From Chitinophagaceae bacterium UBA2467 (GTDB lineage Bacteria > Bacteroidota > Bacteroidia > Chitinophagales > Chitinophagaceae), in assembly GCA_002342205.1 (NCBI GenBank), contig DDPN01000078.1:1-5717 (forward strand): DNA of 5,717 bases, given 5' to 3'. The notes below the pieces were generated by a model that saw only the letters and a list, made by a program, of their open reading frames with translations, did no database searches and was not told the origin of the DNA. A program made the position numbers and the translations under genes. Every line of letters begins with the position of its first letter. The stretch's first letter is position 1. Positions 1-5,717 of the stretch are shown piece after piece.

Positions 1-1017
1 ATAGGAGATAAAAGAGGAAGGTTAAGCGTATTATTCGGATCTATTGTACTGTATTCGTTAGCTAACATTGCAAATGGCTTTGTAGAAACGGTAGACCAGT
101 ACAAGTGGATTCGTTTTATCGCTGGTCTGGGATTGGCAGGAGAATTAGGTGCAGGCATCACGTTGGTTTCAGAAATTGTTCCAAAAGAAAGAAGGGGCCT
201 TGCTACCTCATTGGTAGCAGGAATTGGATTAACAGGTGCGGTGCTTGCATATTTCATGAAACAGCAATTTGATTGGCGTATCTGTTATTTTATTGGTGGT
301 GGCTTGGGAATTGTATTGTTAGTGTTACGTATTTCTGTTTTTGAATCGGGTTTATACAATCAAGTAAAAGATAAAAAGGTACAGCGAGGTAACTTTCTTT
401 CCTTTTTTACCAGTGCTGATCGATTAAAGCGTTACATTTTTGGAATTCTGATTGGATTGCCTACCTGGTTTGTAATTGGTGTTTTAATTACTTTTTCTAA
501 TGACTTTGCTCGTGAGTTTGGCATCAAAGAAAAAATTGATCCCGGAAAAGCAATTATGTATGCTTATGCCGCCATTTCTATTGGAGATATATTAATTGGG
601 TTGCTTAGTCAATATTTAAGAAGCCGGAAAAAAGCACTTTTTGTTTTTTATGGGATTACAATTCTTTTCATGATTGCATTTTTCACCTTGTTGTGGGATG
701 GAACTGCTACCCGTTTGTATTGGATTTGTGCAGGGCTTGGATTTGGAACAGGGTTCTGGGCCATATTTGTTACGATGGGTGCCGAGCAATTTGGTACTAA
801 TCTGCGTGCAACGGCGGCTACTACAATCCCTAACATGGTCCGTGGGATGCTGGCTATTTTCATTTTACCATTATTTAAGTGGTTTGAAAAGCAGCCCACC
901 ATCGGAACCATTGATGCAGGTATTTACACAGGAATAATTATTATGTCCATTACGCTGGTAGCGGCGGCGCTAACTCGCGAAACCTTCCACAAAGACTTGG
1001 ATTACTTGGAAGAGTAA
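1..1017 (+). CDS. MFS transporter, 5'-truncated by the window edge
   Basis: Inner-membrane secondary transporter of the major facilitator superfamily; the substrate cannot be told from the sequence. The frame is open from base 1, so a TTG-initiated start at 133 would be artificial. The first residues, IGDKRGRLSVLF, fit the conserved motif A of the loop between membrane segments 2 and 3, so about 60-80 N-terminal residues are missing. The 338 residues present contain about ten hydrophobic segments, matching TM3-TM12. Residues 38-52 (RFIAGLGLAGELGAG) fit the motif B region of TM4 with its arginine, and PKERRG follows TM4. A basic loop, SQYLRSRKKALF, after TM8 is the second-half counterpart of motif A, and GAEQFGTNLRATA follows TM10 as in sugar and metabolite:H+ symporter-like members. 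It ends with a short acidic tail. The TAA stop touches the stop of the convergent uup gene. The MFS assignment is firm; the subfamily is not. Confidence 0.9.
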   Translation: MGDKRGRLSVLFGSIVLYSLANIANGFVETVDQYKWIRFIAGLGLAGELGAGITLVSEIVPKERRGLATSLVAGIGLTGAVLAYFMKQQFDWRICYFIGGGLGIVLLVLRISVFESGLYNQVKDKKVQRGNFLSFFTSADRLKRYIFGILIGLPTWFVIGVLITFSNDFAREFGIKEKIDPGKAIMYAYAAISIGDILIGLLSQYLRSRKKALFVFYGITILFMIAFFTLLWDGTATRLYWICAGLGFGTGFWAIFVTMGAEQFGTNLRATAATTIPNMVRGMLAIFILPLFKWFEKQPTIGTIDAGIYTGIIIMSITLVAAALTRETFHKDLDYLEE

Positions 1018-2892
1018 TTAATTTATTTTCTCACTCAGCTCTAACCATCTGAGTTCTTTTTCGTCGAGCAACTGGATCGTTTTCTCTAGCTCTATTGCAA
1101 TTTTTTGCAATTCATCAAAAGCCAAAGTGCCACTATTTAGCTGGGTTGAATAGGATTCTTTTGCAGCTGTCAGTGTTTCGATTTCTGTACCTAATTGCTC
1201 AAATTCTCTTTTTTCTTTATAGCTGATTTTTGATGCAGCTATGGGTTTTGTTTCTGTACTTTTTGCTACCTCCTCTGTTTTCTCAAGTTGATTTTCTTCT
1301 TTTGCTTGGGCTTCAATGCGGTATTGTGAATAGTTTCCTGGATAATCCTGAATAATACCCTCTCCTTTGAATACAAAAAGATGATCAACCAGTCGATCCA
1401 TAAAATAGCGATCATGGGAGACAATCAACAAGCATCCTGAAAATTCTAGCAAGAAATTTTCTAATACAGTAAGGGTGGGGAGGTCCAGGTCATTGGTAGG
1501 CTCATCCAGAATTAGAAAATTGGGGTTTCTAAAAAGTATCGAAAGAAGATGTAGTCTTCTTTTTTCACCCCCGCTTAATTTACTTACATATGTATACTGC
1601 TTATCCGGTTCGAATAAAAAAAGCTGTAAAAACTGAGCCGCCGTTAAGGTGCCGCCCTCTGCTAAGGGAAAACTTTCTGCAATGGACTTTACAAACTCAA
1701 TTACGCGAAGATCTTCTTTTAATTGAAGGCCTTGTTGTGAATAATTGCCAAATACTACTGTTTCTCCAACATTTATTTTTCCGCTATCCGCAGCCTCAAG
1801 GCCTTGAATAATGTTGATGAAAGTTGATTTACCCACTCCGTTAGGTCCTACAATTCCAATTCGTTCTCCTTTTTTGAAGGTATAATCAAACCCTTTTAGT
1901 AGATGTAAGTCCCCATGTGATTTATATACTTTTTTCAACTCCAAAATTTTCCCACCCAATCGGGTCATCTTCATACTGAGCTGTAATTGCTGGTCTTGGG
2001 TAGTTTGCTTCGCCTTTTTTTCAATGGTCGTAAATTGATCAAGGCGGCTTTTACTTTTTGTAGTACGTGCACGCGGTTGTTTTCTTACCCATTCTAACTC
2101 TCTCTTATATAGGTTTCGAATTTTTGAATGACTTGCAGCCTCACTTTCCATTCTCGCTGCCTTTTTCTCTAGGTAATTCGCGTAGTCGCCTTTGTACGTA
2201 TAAAGCTGTCCTTGATCTAATTCCCAAATCTCTTGGCAGACTGTATCAAGAAAATAACGATCGTGCGTTACCAGGAGTAACGTTGTATTCTCTTTATTTA
2301 AAAAGTGTTCCATCCATTCCACCATGGCTACATCCAAATGATTGGTGGGCTCATCCATGATCAGTAAGACCTCTTTTTTACCAAATCCAATATCAATGAG
2401 TGTTTTTGCCAGCGCCACTCTTTTTTGCTGACCTCCACTGAGTGTGGATAGTGTTCTATCTAGAAAATGGATATTTAGCTTGGATAATATTTGTTTTATG
2501 CGCGCATCTGCATCCCATGCTTGCAATTCATCCATTTTTTCAATAGCTGCTTGTAATTGTGTCTCATTTCCTGTGGCAACCTGTGTTTCATAATCACGAA
2601 TTGCATTCATGATAGGATGATCGTGAAAAAAAATATTCTCTGCTACTGTTTTTTGCTCTTCAAGCACAGGGTTTTGTTCAAAAAAGACTACTTCCACATC
2701 CTTGTGGACCCAAATTTTTCCTTGGTCGGGTTGTTCTAGTCCTGCTAATATTTTTAAAAGCGTTGATTTACCGGTTCCGTTTTTCGCTATAAGAGAAATG
2801 CGGTCTCCTTTGTTGATATGAAAGCTAAGTGCATCAAACAAGGGCTGAATTCCATAGCTTTTCGAGAGCTTTTCAACGGAGCAATAGTGCAT
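1018..2892 (-). CDS. uup: ABC-F family ATPase, Uup type
   Basis: Cytoplasmic ABC-F protein with two ATPase domains and no membrane part; the family acts on ribosomes, and E. coli Uup is also linked to transposon excision and DNA binding. Length is 624 residues, close to E. coli Uup (about 635). Domain 1: Walker A AKNGTGKST (36-44), signature LSGGQ (151-155), Walker B/catalytic MDEPTNHLD (D180, E181), switch H210. Domain 2: Walker A GPNGVGKST (349-357), LSGGE (439-443), LDEPTNDLD (D463, E464), H493. The interdomain linker (about 240-305) carries ELEWVRKQPRARTTKSKSR, typical of Uup rather than of antibiotic-resistance ABC-F proteins. There is no EttA-like arm insertion. Residues about 555-624 form a charged, coiled-coil-like C-terminal domain as in Uup. 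The first glycine of Walker A in domain 1 is alanine. ATG start, no Shine-Dalgarno; it begins 18 bases after the J-domain gene and is probably cotranscribed with it. Confidence 0.93.
   Translation of the reverse strand: MHYCSVEKLSKSYGIQPLFDALSFHINKGDRISLIAKNGTGKSTLLKILAGLEQPDQGKIWVHKDVEVVFFEQNPVLEEQKTVAENIFFHDHPIMNAIRDYETQVATGNETQLQAAIEKMDELQAWDADARIKQILSKLNIHFLDRTLSTLSGGQQKRVALAKTLIDIGFGKKEVLLIMDEPTNHLDVAMVEWMEHFLNKENTTLLLVTHDRYFLDTVCQEIWELDQGQLYTYKGDYANYLEKKAARMESEAASHSKIRNLYKRELEWVRKQPRARTTKSKSRLDQFTTIEKKAKQTTQDQQLQLSMKMTRLGGKILELKKVYKSHGDLHLLKGFDYTFKKGERIGIVGPNGVGKSTFINIIQGLEAADSGKINVGETVVFGNYSQQGLQLKEDLRVIEFVKSIAESFPLAEGGTLTAAQFLQLFLFEPDKQYTYVSKLSGGEKRRLHLLSILFRNPNFLILDEPTNDLDLPTLTVLENFLLEFSGCLLIVSHDRYFMDRLVDHLFVFKGEGIIQDYPGNYSQYRIEAQAKEENQLEKTEEVAKSTETKPIAASKISYKEKREFEQLGTEIETLTAAKESYSTQLNSGTLAFDELQKIAIELEKTIQLLDEKELRWLELSEKIN
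1033..1061 (+). terminator. Possible weak terminator of the MFS gene inside the uup 3' end
   Basis: ACTCAG (1033-1038) and CTGAGT (1049-1054) can form a 6-base-pair stem with a 10-base loop, followed on the + strand by TCTTTTT up to 1061. It starts 16 bases after the transporter stop, a suitable position. The stem is short and of moderate GC content, and the bases also encode the C-terminus of Uup, so this may be chance. Confidence 0.3.
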
Positions 2893-2910
2893 TGCGCAAA
2901 TTTACTGGCT

Positions 2911-3558
2911 TTATTTCGCTAAGGAAGCAATTAGCCAACATAAAAGAAAAGATAATATGATCATTACGTAAAAGCCGTATTGCTCCATGAACCAAGTACT
3001 TCGATGATTTTTTTTGTATTCGTTAATCTGTCTAGTCGCAGCAGGCGTATTTATTTTCTCTAATTCTTGTAAAACAACTTGTTTTTTTTCAACGGGCAGC
3101 GGCTCTATTGATTTTAGAAGAAGCGATACACATGTTGATAAAAGATCGGTTTCTTTTGATGAATTTAAAATAGCTACAAGTGAAGGAGAAAGTAAAAAAA
3201 GTAGATACTGCATTAGATAATCTTCATCTATGCGAAATGCATTGGTGCGGGCAATTTTTTGTTCCAATTGCAAACATGCTTGTAAAAAATCTTCAACTGT
3301 TTCTGGTTTTCGGACTGTTTCAGCTCTCGTTACCTGTTGAAGCCATCTTTGTTCTAAATATTTTTGCTTTTTGATTGGATCGGTAAGTGTCTCGTATGCT
3401 TCTTGAATTTCCTGGAAGGAAGTGAAACCTGGTTGAATACCCCCAGTTTTATCAGGATGATGTTGTTGCACCAATTTCCTCCAGGCTTTTTTGATTAATG
3501 CTGGAGGTGACCCCGGTTCTAGCCCCAGTGTTTTGTAATGATCTTTAAAATGATCCAA
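2911..3558 (-). CDS. J-domain protein with C-terminal membrane anchor
   Basis: Probable Hsp70 (DnaK) co-chaperone of the type III class: it has a J domain but no Gly/Phe region, zinc finger or DnaJ C-terminal domains. The J domain spans residues about 5-72, starting DHYKTLGLEPG, with a basic helix II (KKAWRKLVQQH), the essential HPD motif at 34-36, and helix III with EIQEAYETLTDP. Residues about 85-185 are mostly helical with no motif I recognise, including a hydrophobic patch at 114-131 (YLMQYLLFLLS). Residues 194-214 are a strong single membrane helix next to the C-terminus, preceded by NEYKKNHR, which favours the J domain facing the cytoplasm. The start is TTG at 3558: an in-frame TGA lies five codons upstream, there is no in-frame ATG before about residue 116, and the J domain begins immediately. 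It sits between the amidohydrolase (53 bases) and uup (18 bases), same strand. The client and binding site are unknown. Confidence 0.88.
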   Translation of the reverse strand: MDHFKDHYKTLGLEPGSPPALIKKAWRKLVQQHHPDKTGGIQPGFTSFQEIQEAYETLTDPIKKQKYLEQRWLQQVTRAETVRKPETVEDFLQACLQLEQKIARTNAFRIDEDYLMQYLLFLLSPSLVAILNSSKETDLLSTCVSLLLKSIEPLPVEKKQVVLQELEKINTPAATRQINEYKKNHRSTWFMEQYGFYVMIILSFLLCWLIASLAK

Positions 3559-3611
3559 AGGCAGGTTGATTCAATCGTAAAGAAAATGTCGTGTTAAAAA
3601 AATTATTACAA

Positions 3612-5249
3612 CTAGTTTTTTTGGCGAGAGTACTCTTTCTTGCCATTGCTGTATGTAGCAATAACAGAGATTTCTCTTAATGATTTTGGTGTAACGGTCA
3701 TTAGATCTTTATCCAGTATTACAAAATCTGCATATTTGCCGACTTCTAAACTTCCTTTTTTAGTTTCTTCAAAATTTGCCTTTGCTGCCCAGATCGTCAT
3801 TCCCCGCAGGGCTTCCTCTCTACTCAGTGAATTATTCATCTGAAAACCATTTGCCGGCCATTCATTACCATCTTGACGAAATACAGCGGCATAAAAAGTT
3901 TTAAATGGCGAAATATCCTCTACTGGAAAATCAGTGCCCAGTGGTATCCATTTATTTTGTTCTAGTAGAGTTTTGTATGCGTATGCATGGGGGATGCGAT
4001 CGGTGCCTAGGCGATCAGAGGCCCAATACATATCAGAAGTAGCGTGAGTGGGCTGCACGGAAGGAATGATGCGATGCTTTCCAAAAAGCTGGATATCGGC
4101 AGGATTTACTACTTGTGCATGTTCAATTCTCCATCGTAGATCATTAGTTGGAGCAAGATATTTTGCATAAGTGGAGAGAATCACTCTGTTGCCACTATCG
4201 CCGATTGCATGGGTGTTCATTTGCCAACCGTTCTTAAAACACCAGGATGCAACACTGTCATAGTGTTCAGCATTACTTAGTAAAAAACCATAATGATTTG
4301 CCCGATCACTGTAAGGTTGTAGCAAACAAGCTCCTCTAGAGCCGAGTGCGCCATCGCCGTACACTTTAAAACTTCTAACTGTCAATCGGTCGCCAATAAG
4401 TTTTCCATTTTTTTCTGCAAATTCATAATTAGCAGCCTTATCACTAAGCATAATGTAAAGGCGCATACGTAAAAATTTCTCTTCTTGTAGTCTTTTTAAT
4501 TTTTCTACAACTTCAAAATCAAGTCCACAATCATTGAGTGTAGTAAGACCCATCGCAAAGCAATTTTCCTGTGCTTTTGCAATTGCCGCTCTAAATTCTT
4601 CCTCTGTTTTTTCGGGTATCTTATTACTAACGATATCCACTGCATTGTCAATTAAAATGCCGGTAGGTTTATGATTGATTGACTCTACTTCTCCTCCAAT
4701 AATTTTTTCATTACCCGTAATTCCGGCAAGCATCAATGCTTTTTGGTTAGCAATGGCCGCATGGCCATCGATACGGGTCAACAAAACAGGACGATCGGGG
4801 AATAGCGTATTGAGCTCAGTATTATCTGGGTAATTTTTTAAAGTCCAGTCATTTTGATCCCAGCCTCTACCTATAATCCAGCCTTTCGGATTTTCTTTGG
4901 CAAATTCTTTTACTTTTTGAAGTATTTCATCCCAACTTTTTGTTCCAACCAAATCAACCTGTAAAAGGTTCATTGCATAGCCTACAAAATGGGCGTGTGC
5001 GTCGATAAATCCAGGGTAGATGTATTGGCCAGCAGCATCCTCCTTTTCCTGAAAAGAATACTGCGCCTCAAGGTCTGTTTTTTTTCCTGTGGCCACTATC
5101 AATCCTTTATCAATAGCCATTGCTTCTACCTCTTTAAAACTGGAATCCACCGTATATATATGGGCGTTATAAACTAAAAGATCTGCAGTTTTGGTGGAAC
5201 AGGCTGTAAAAAAAAGGCAGGCTAAAGGCAAAATGCTAAATCGTAACAT
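3612..5249 (-). CDS. Lipoprotein amidohydrolase, YtcJ-like (amidohydrolase family 3)
   Basis: Metal-dependent hydrolase of the amidohydrolase superfamily, YtcJ/NfdA-like branch; the substrate (amide, N-formyl or cyclic) cannot be predicted. Taking the ATG at 5249, the protein has 545 residues. It opens with MLRFSILPLACLFFTACS, a lipoprotein signal peptide with lipobox FTAC and lipidated C17, so it should be exported and membrane-anchored. Candidate catalytic and metal ligands are all present: GFIDAHAHF (H85, H87), DGHAA (H163), FKVYGDGALGSR (K295, the likely carboxylated lysine), NTHAIGD (H347), IEHAQ (H377) and GTDFPV (D440). The C-terminal GSLEVGKYADFVILDKD (about 499-515) is the usual return to the small beta domain. 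Length and motifs are complete, with no sign of decay. A longer TTG start at 5282 would put 11 polar residues before the signal peptide and is unlikely. It is the first gene of the probable unit with the J-protein and uup. Confidence 0.92.
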   Translation of the reverse strand: MLRFSILPLACLFFTACSTKTADLLVYNAHIYTVDSSFKEVEAMAIDKGLIVATGKKTDLEAQYSFQEKEDAAGQYIYPGFIDAHAHFVGYAMNLLQVDLVGTKSWDEILQKVKEFAKENPKGWIIGRGWDQNDWTLKNYPDNTELNTLFPDRPVLLTRIDGHAAIANQKALMLAGITGNEKIIGGEVESINHKPTGILIDNAVDIVSNKIPEKTEEEFRAAIAKAQENCFAMGLTTLNDCGLDFEVVEKLKRLQEEKFLRMRLYIMLSDKAANYEFAEKNGKLIGDRLTVRSFKVYGDGALGSRGACLLQPYSDRANHYGFLLSNAEHYDSVASWCFKNGWQMNTHAIGDSGNRVILSTYAKYLAPTNDLRWRIEHAQVVNPADIQLFGKHRIIPSVQPTHATSDMYWASDRLGTDRIPHAYAYKTLLEQNKWIPLGTDFPVEDISPFKTFYAAVFRQDGNEWPANGFQMNNSLSREEALRGMTIWAAKANFEETKKGSLEVGKYADFVILDKDLMTVTPKSLREISVIATYSNGKKEYSRQKN

Positions 5250-5257
5250 GGTTAAAT

Positions 5258-5264
5258 TCCTTTT
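5258..5264 (-). promoter_or_regulatory. Ribosome binding site supporting the 5249 ATG
   Basis: On the minus strand AAAAGGA lies 8 bases upstream of the ATG at 5249. This is a good Shine-Dalgarno match and spacing. It favours this ATG, directly before the lipoprotein signal peptide, over the TTG at 5282. The downstream J-protein and uup genes lack such a motif, as is common in Bacteroidota, so the match may be partly fortuitous. Confidence 0.5.
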
Positions 5265-5353
5265 AACAGGTGAAGTTGGCAATACTTTCTATTCTATGCA
5301 TTTTCATCGGGCAAGTTAAGCCTAAAGTGGGGACACATCAGTACTGTACTCAT

Positions 5354-5384
5354 AAAAAAAGCCGCTTCAAGTGAAGCGGCTTTT
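5354..5384 (-). terminator. Intrinsic terminator of the TonB-dependent receptor gene
   Basis: A perfect inverted repeat, GCCGCTTCA (5361-5369) and TGAAGCGGC (5372-5380), is GC-rich against an AT-rich background. On the minus strand it is followed by seven T residues (complement of 5354-5360). It starts about 20 bases after the receptor's stop codon, the expected place for Rho-independent termination. The + strand side has only four T residues (5381-5384), so it may also work weakly in the other direction, but no + strand gene ends here. It separates the receptor transcript from the amidohydrolase unit. Confidence 0.92.
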
Positions 5385-5402
5385 AATAACATCTTATTTA
5401 GC

Positions 5403-5717
5403 TTAGTTAAATAAGTAACGAAGACCAAACTGAATAGAGTAGGTAGAAGCCGTACTTACGTTATCACGGAACGTTTTAGTGATGATATCACCGTTGGCGC
5501 TCGCCAAACGATAGATTGGTAAAACTGTTCCACCAGGAATTATGCTGGTAGCGTTAGTAATTGCCAAAATACGGCTATTATTGATTGTTTTCAACTTACC
5601 CCATCCTGGATCAACCAGGTTGCCAGCATTGAAGATATCAATACTGAATTGAAGCGAGTTCTTTGTTCCTTTGATATTAGTGAATAAATCTTGTAGGATT
5701 TTCACATCAAGACGGTT
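5403..5717 (-). CDS. TonB-dependent outer membrane receptor, C-terminal fragment
   Basis: Last 104 residues of a large outer membrane beta-barrel receptor; the rest lies beyond the right edge. The frame is open to the last base (first visible residues NRLDVKILQDLF), so a GTG-initiated start at 5705 would be artificial. The pattern RLDVKILQD, then SLQFSIDIFNAGNLVDPGWG, then a final strand TYSIQFGLRYLFN, with alternating hydrophobic residues and aromatics close to the C-terminus, is what I know from the barrel end of Bacteroidota TonB-dependent receptors, including those with an N-terminal carboxypeptidase-regulatory-like domain. Such proteins import large substrates such as siderophores or oligomers using TonB energy; the substrate cannot be judged from this end. 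A strong terminator follows the stop. What else it could be: another outer membrane barrel protein with the same terminal domain. Confidence 0.82.
   Translation of the reverse strand, partial: NRLDVKILQDLFTNIKGTKNSLQFSIDIFNAGNLVDPGWGKLKTINNSRILAITNATSIIPGGTVLPIYRLASANGDIITKTFRDNVSTASTYSIQFGLRYLFN

Larger units (their letters stand above)
5250..5402. other. Intergenic region with presumed promoter of the amidohydrolase unit
   Basis: The 153 bases between the receptor stop and the amidohydrolase start hold no credible gene. The right third contains the terminator at 5354-5384, so a promoter for the three minus-strand genes should lie between about 5250 and 5350. I find no clear Bacteroidota promoter (TTG, about 20 bases, TAnnTTTG). 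The best partial match on the minus strand is TTGCCC starting at 5314 with TAGAAA at 5291-5286, 17 bases apart. This is too weak to be called a promoter on its own. Confidence 0.4.

Noticed and set aside
648..937. Open frames on both strands inside the transporter gene
   Set aside because: They overlap the region coding TM9-TM11 of a clear MFS protein and look like random translations of it.
1590..2739. Open frames on the + strand inside the uup region (about 1590-1811, 2067-2360, 2557-2739)
   Set aside because: They lie fully antisense to a complete, motif-rich ABC-F gene, and their translations show no domain or signal.
3559..3611. Separate promoter or terminator between the amidohydrolase and the J-protein
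   Set aside because: On the minus strand there is a T-rich run and TACGATTG, which resembles the Bacteroidota -7 element, but no TTG at suitable spacing and no hairpin before the T run, so readthrough is more likely.
5247..5282. Longer amidohydrolase start at TTG 5282, giving 556 residues
   Set aside because: It would add MPTSPVKRNLT before a typical lipoprotein signal peptide, while the ATG at 5249 has a well-spaced AAAAGGA and begins exactly at the signal peptide.
5341..5350. Tandem GTACT GTACT as a repeat or binding site
   Set aside because: Two copies of a 5-base word are expected by chance and no partner copy or symmetry of note was seen nearby.

Overview
The window looks like a piece of an ordinary chromosome from a member of the Bacteroidota, probably near the Chitinophagales or Sphingobacteriales. 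Three things suggest this: the AT-rich sequence with mostly no Shine-Dalgarno motifs, the last part of a TonB-dependent receptor ending in the 'SIDIFNAGN...W' and 'FGLRYLFN' patterns common in that phylum, and a J-domain protein of a kind I associate with it. The assignment is from family resemblance, not a search.

Layout, left to right. Positions 1-1017 (+) hold a major facilitator superfamily transporter whose first two membrane segments lie outside the window. Its stop codon directly abuts the stop codon of an oppositely oriented gene (1018-2892, -), an ABC-F ATPase of the Uup type. Upstream of that, in the same direction and 18 bases away, is a small J-domain protein with a C-terminal membrane anchor (2911-3558, -). 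A further 53 bases upstream is a secreted lipoprotein amidohydrolase of the YtcJ-like family (3612-5249, -). A 153-base intergenic region follows, holding a strong intrinsic terminator (5354-5384). At the right edge is the C-terminal 104 residues of a TonB-dependent outer membrane receptor (5403-5717, -).

The three minus-strand genes amidohydrolase - J-protein - uup are close enough to be one transcription unit read from a promoter between about 5250 and 5350. Their products act in different places: the amidohydrolase outside the cytoplasm on an unknown amide or cyclic substrate, the J-protein as an Hsp70 co-chaperone at the inner membrane, and Uup on ribosomes. They do not form an obvious pathway. 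The terminator separates this unit from the receptor gene.

I see no mobile element, CRISPR array, tRNA, rRNA, phage gene or defence system, and no convincing sign of a new system. The points worth a second look are modest: the zero-gap convergent stops with a possible terminator inside the uup coding end, the membrane-anchored co-chaperone next to uup, and the lipoprotein form of the amidohydrolase.
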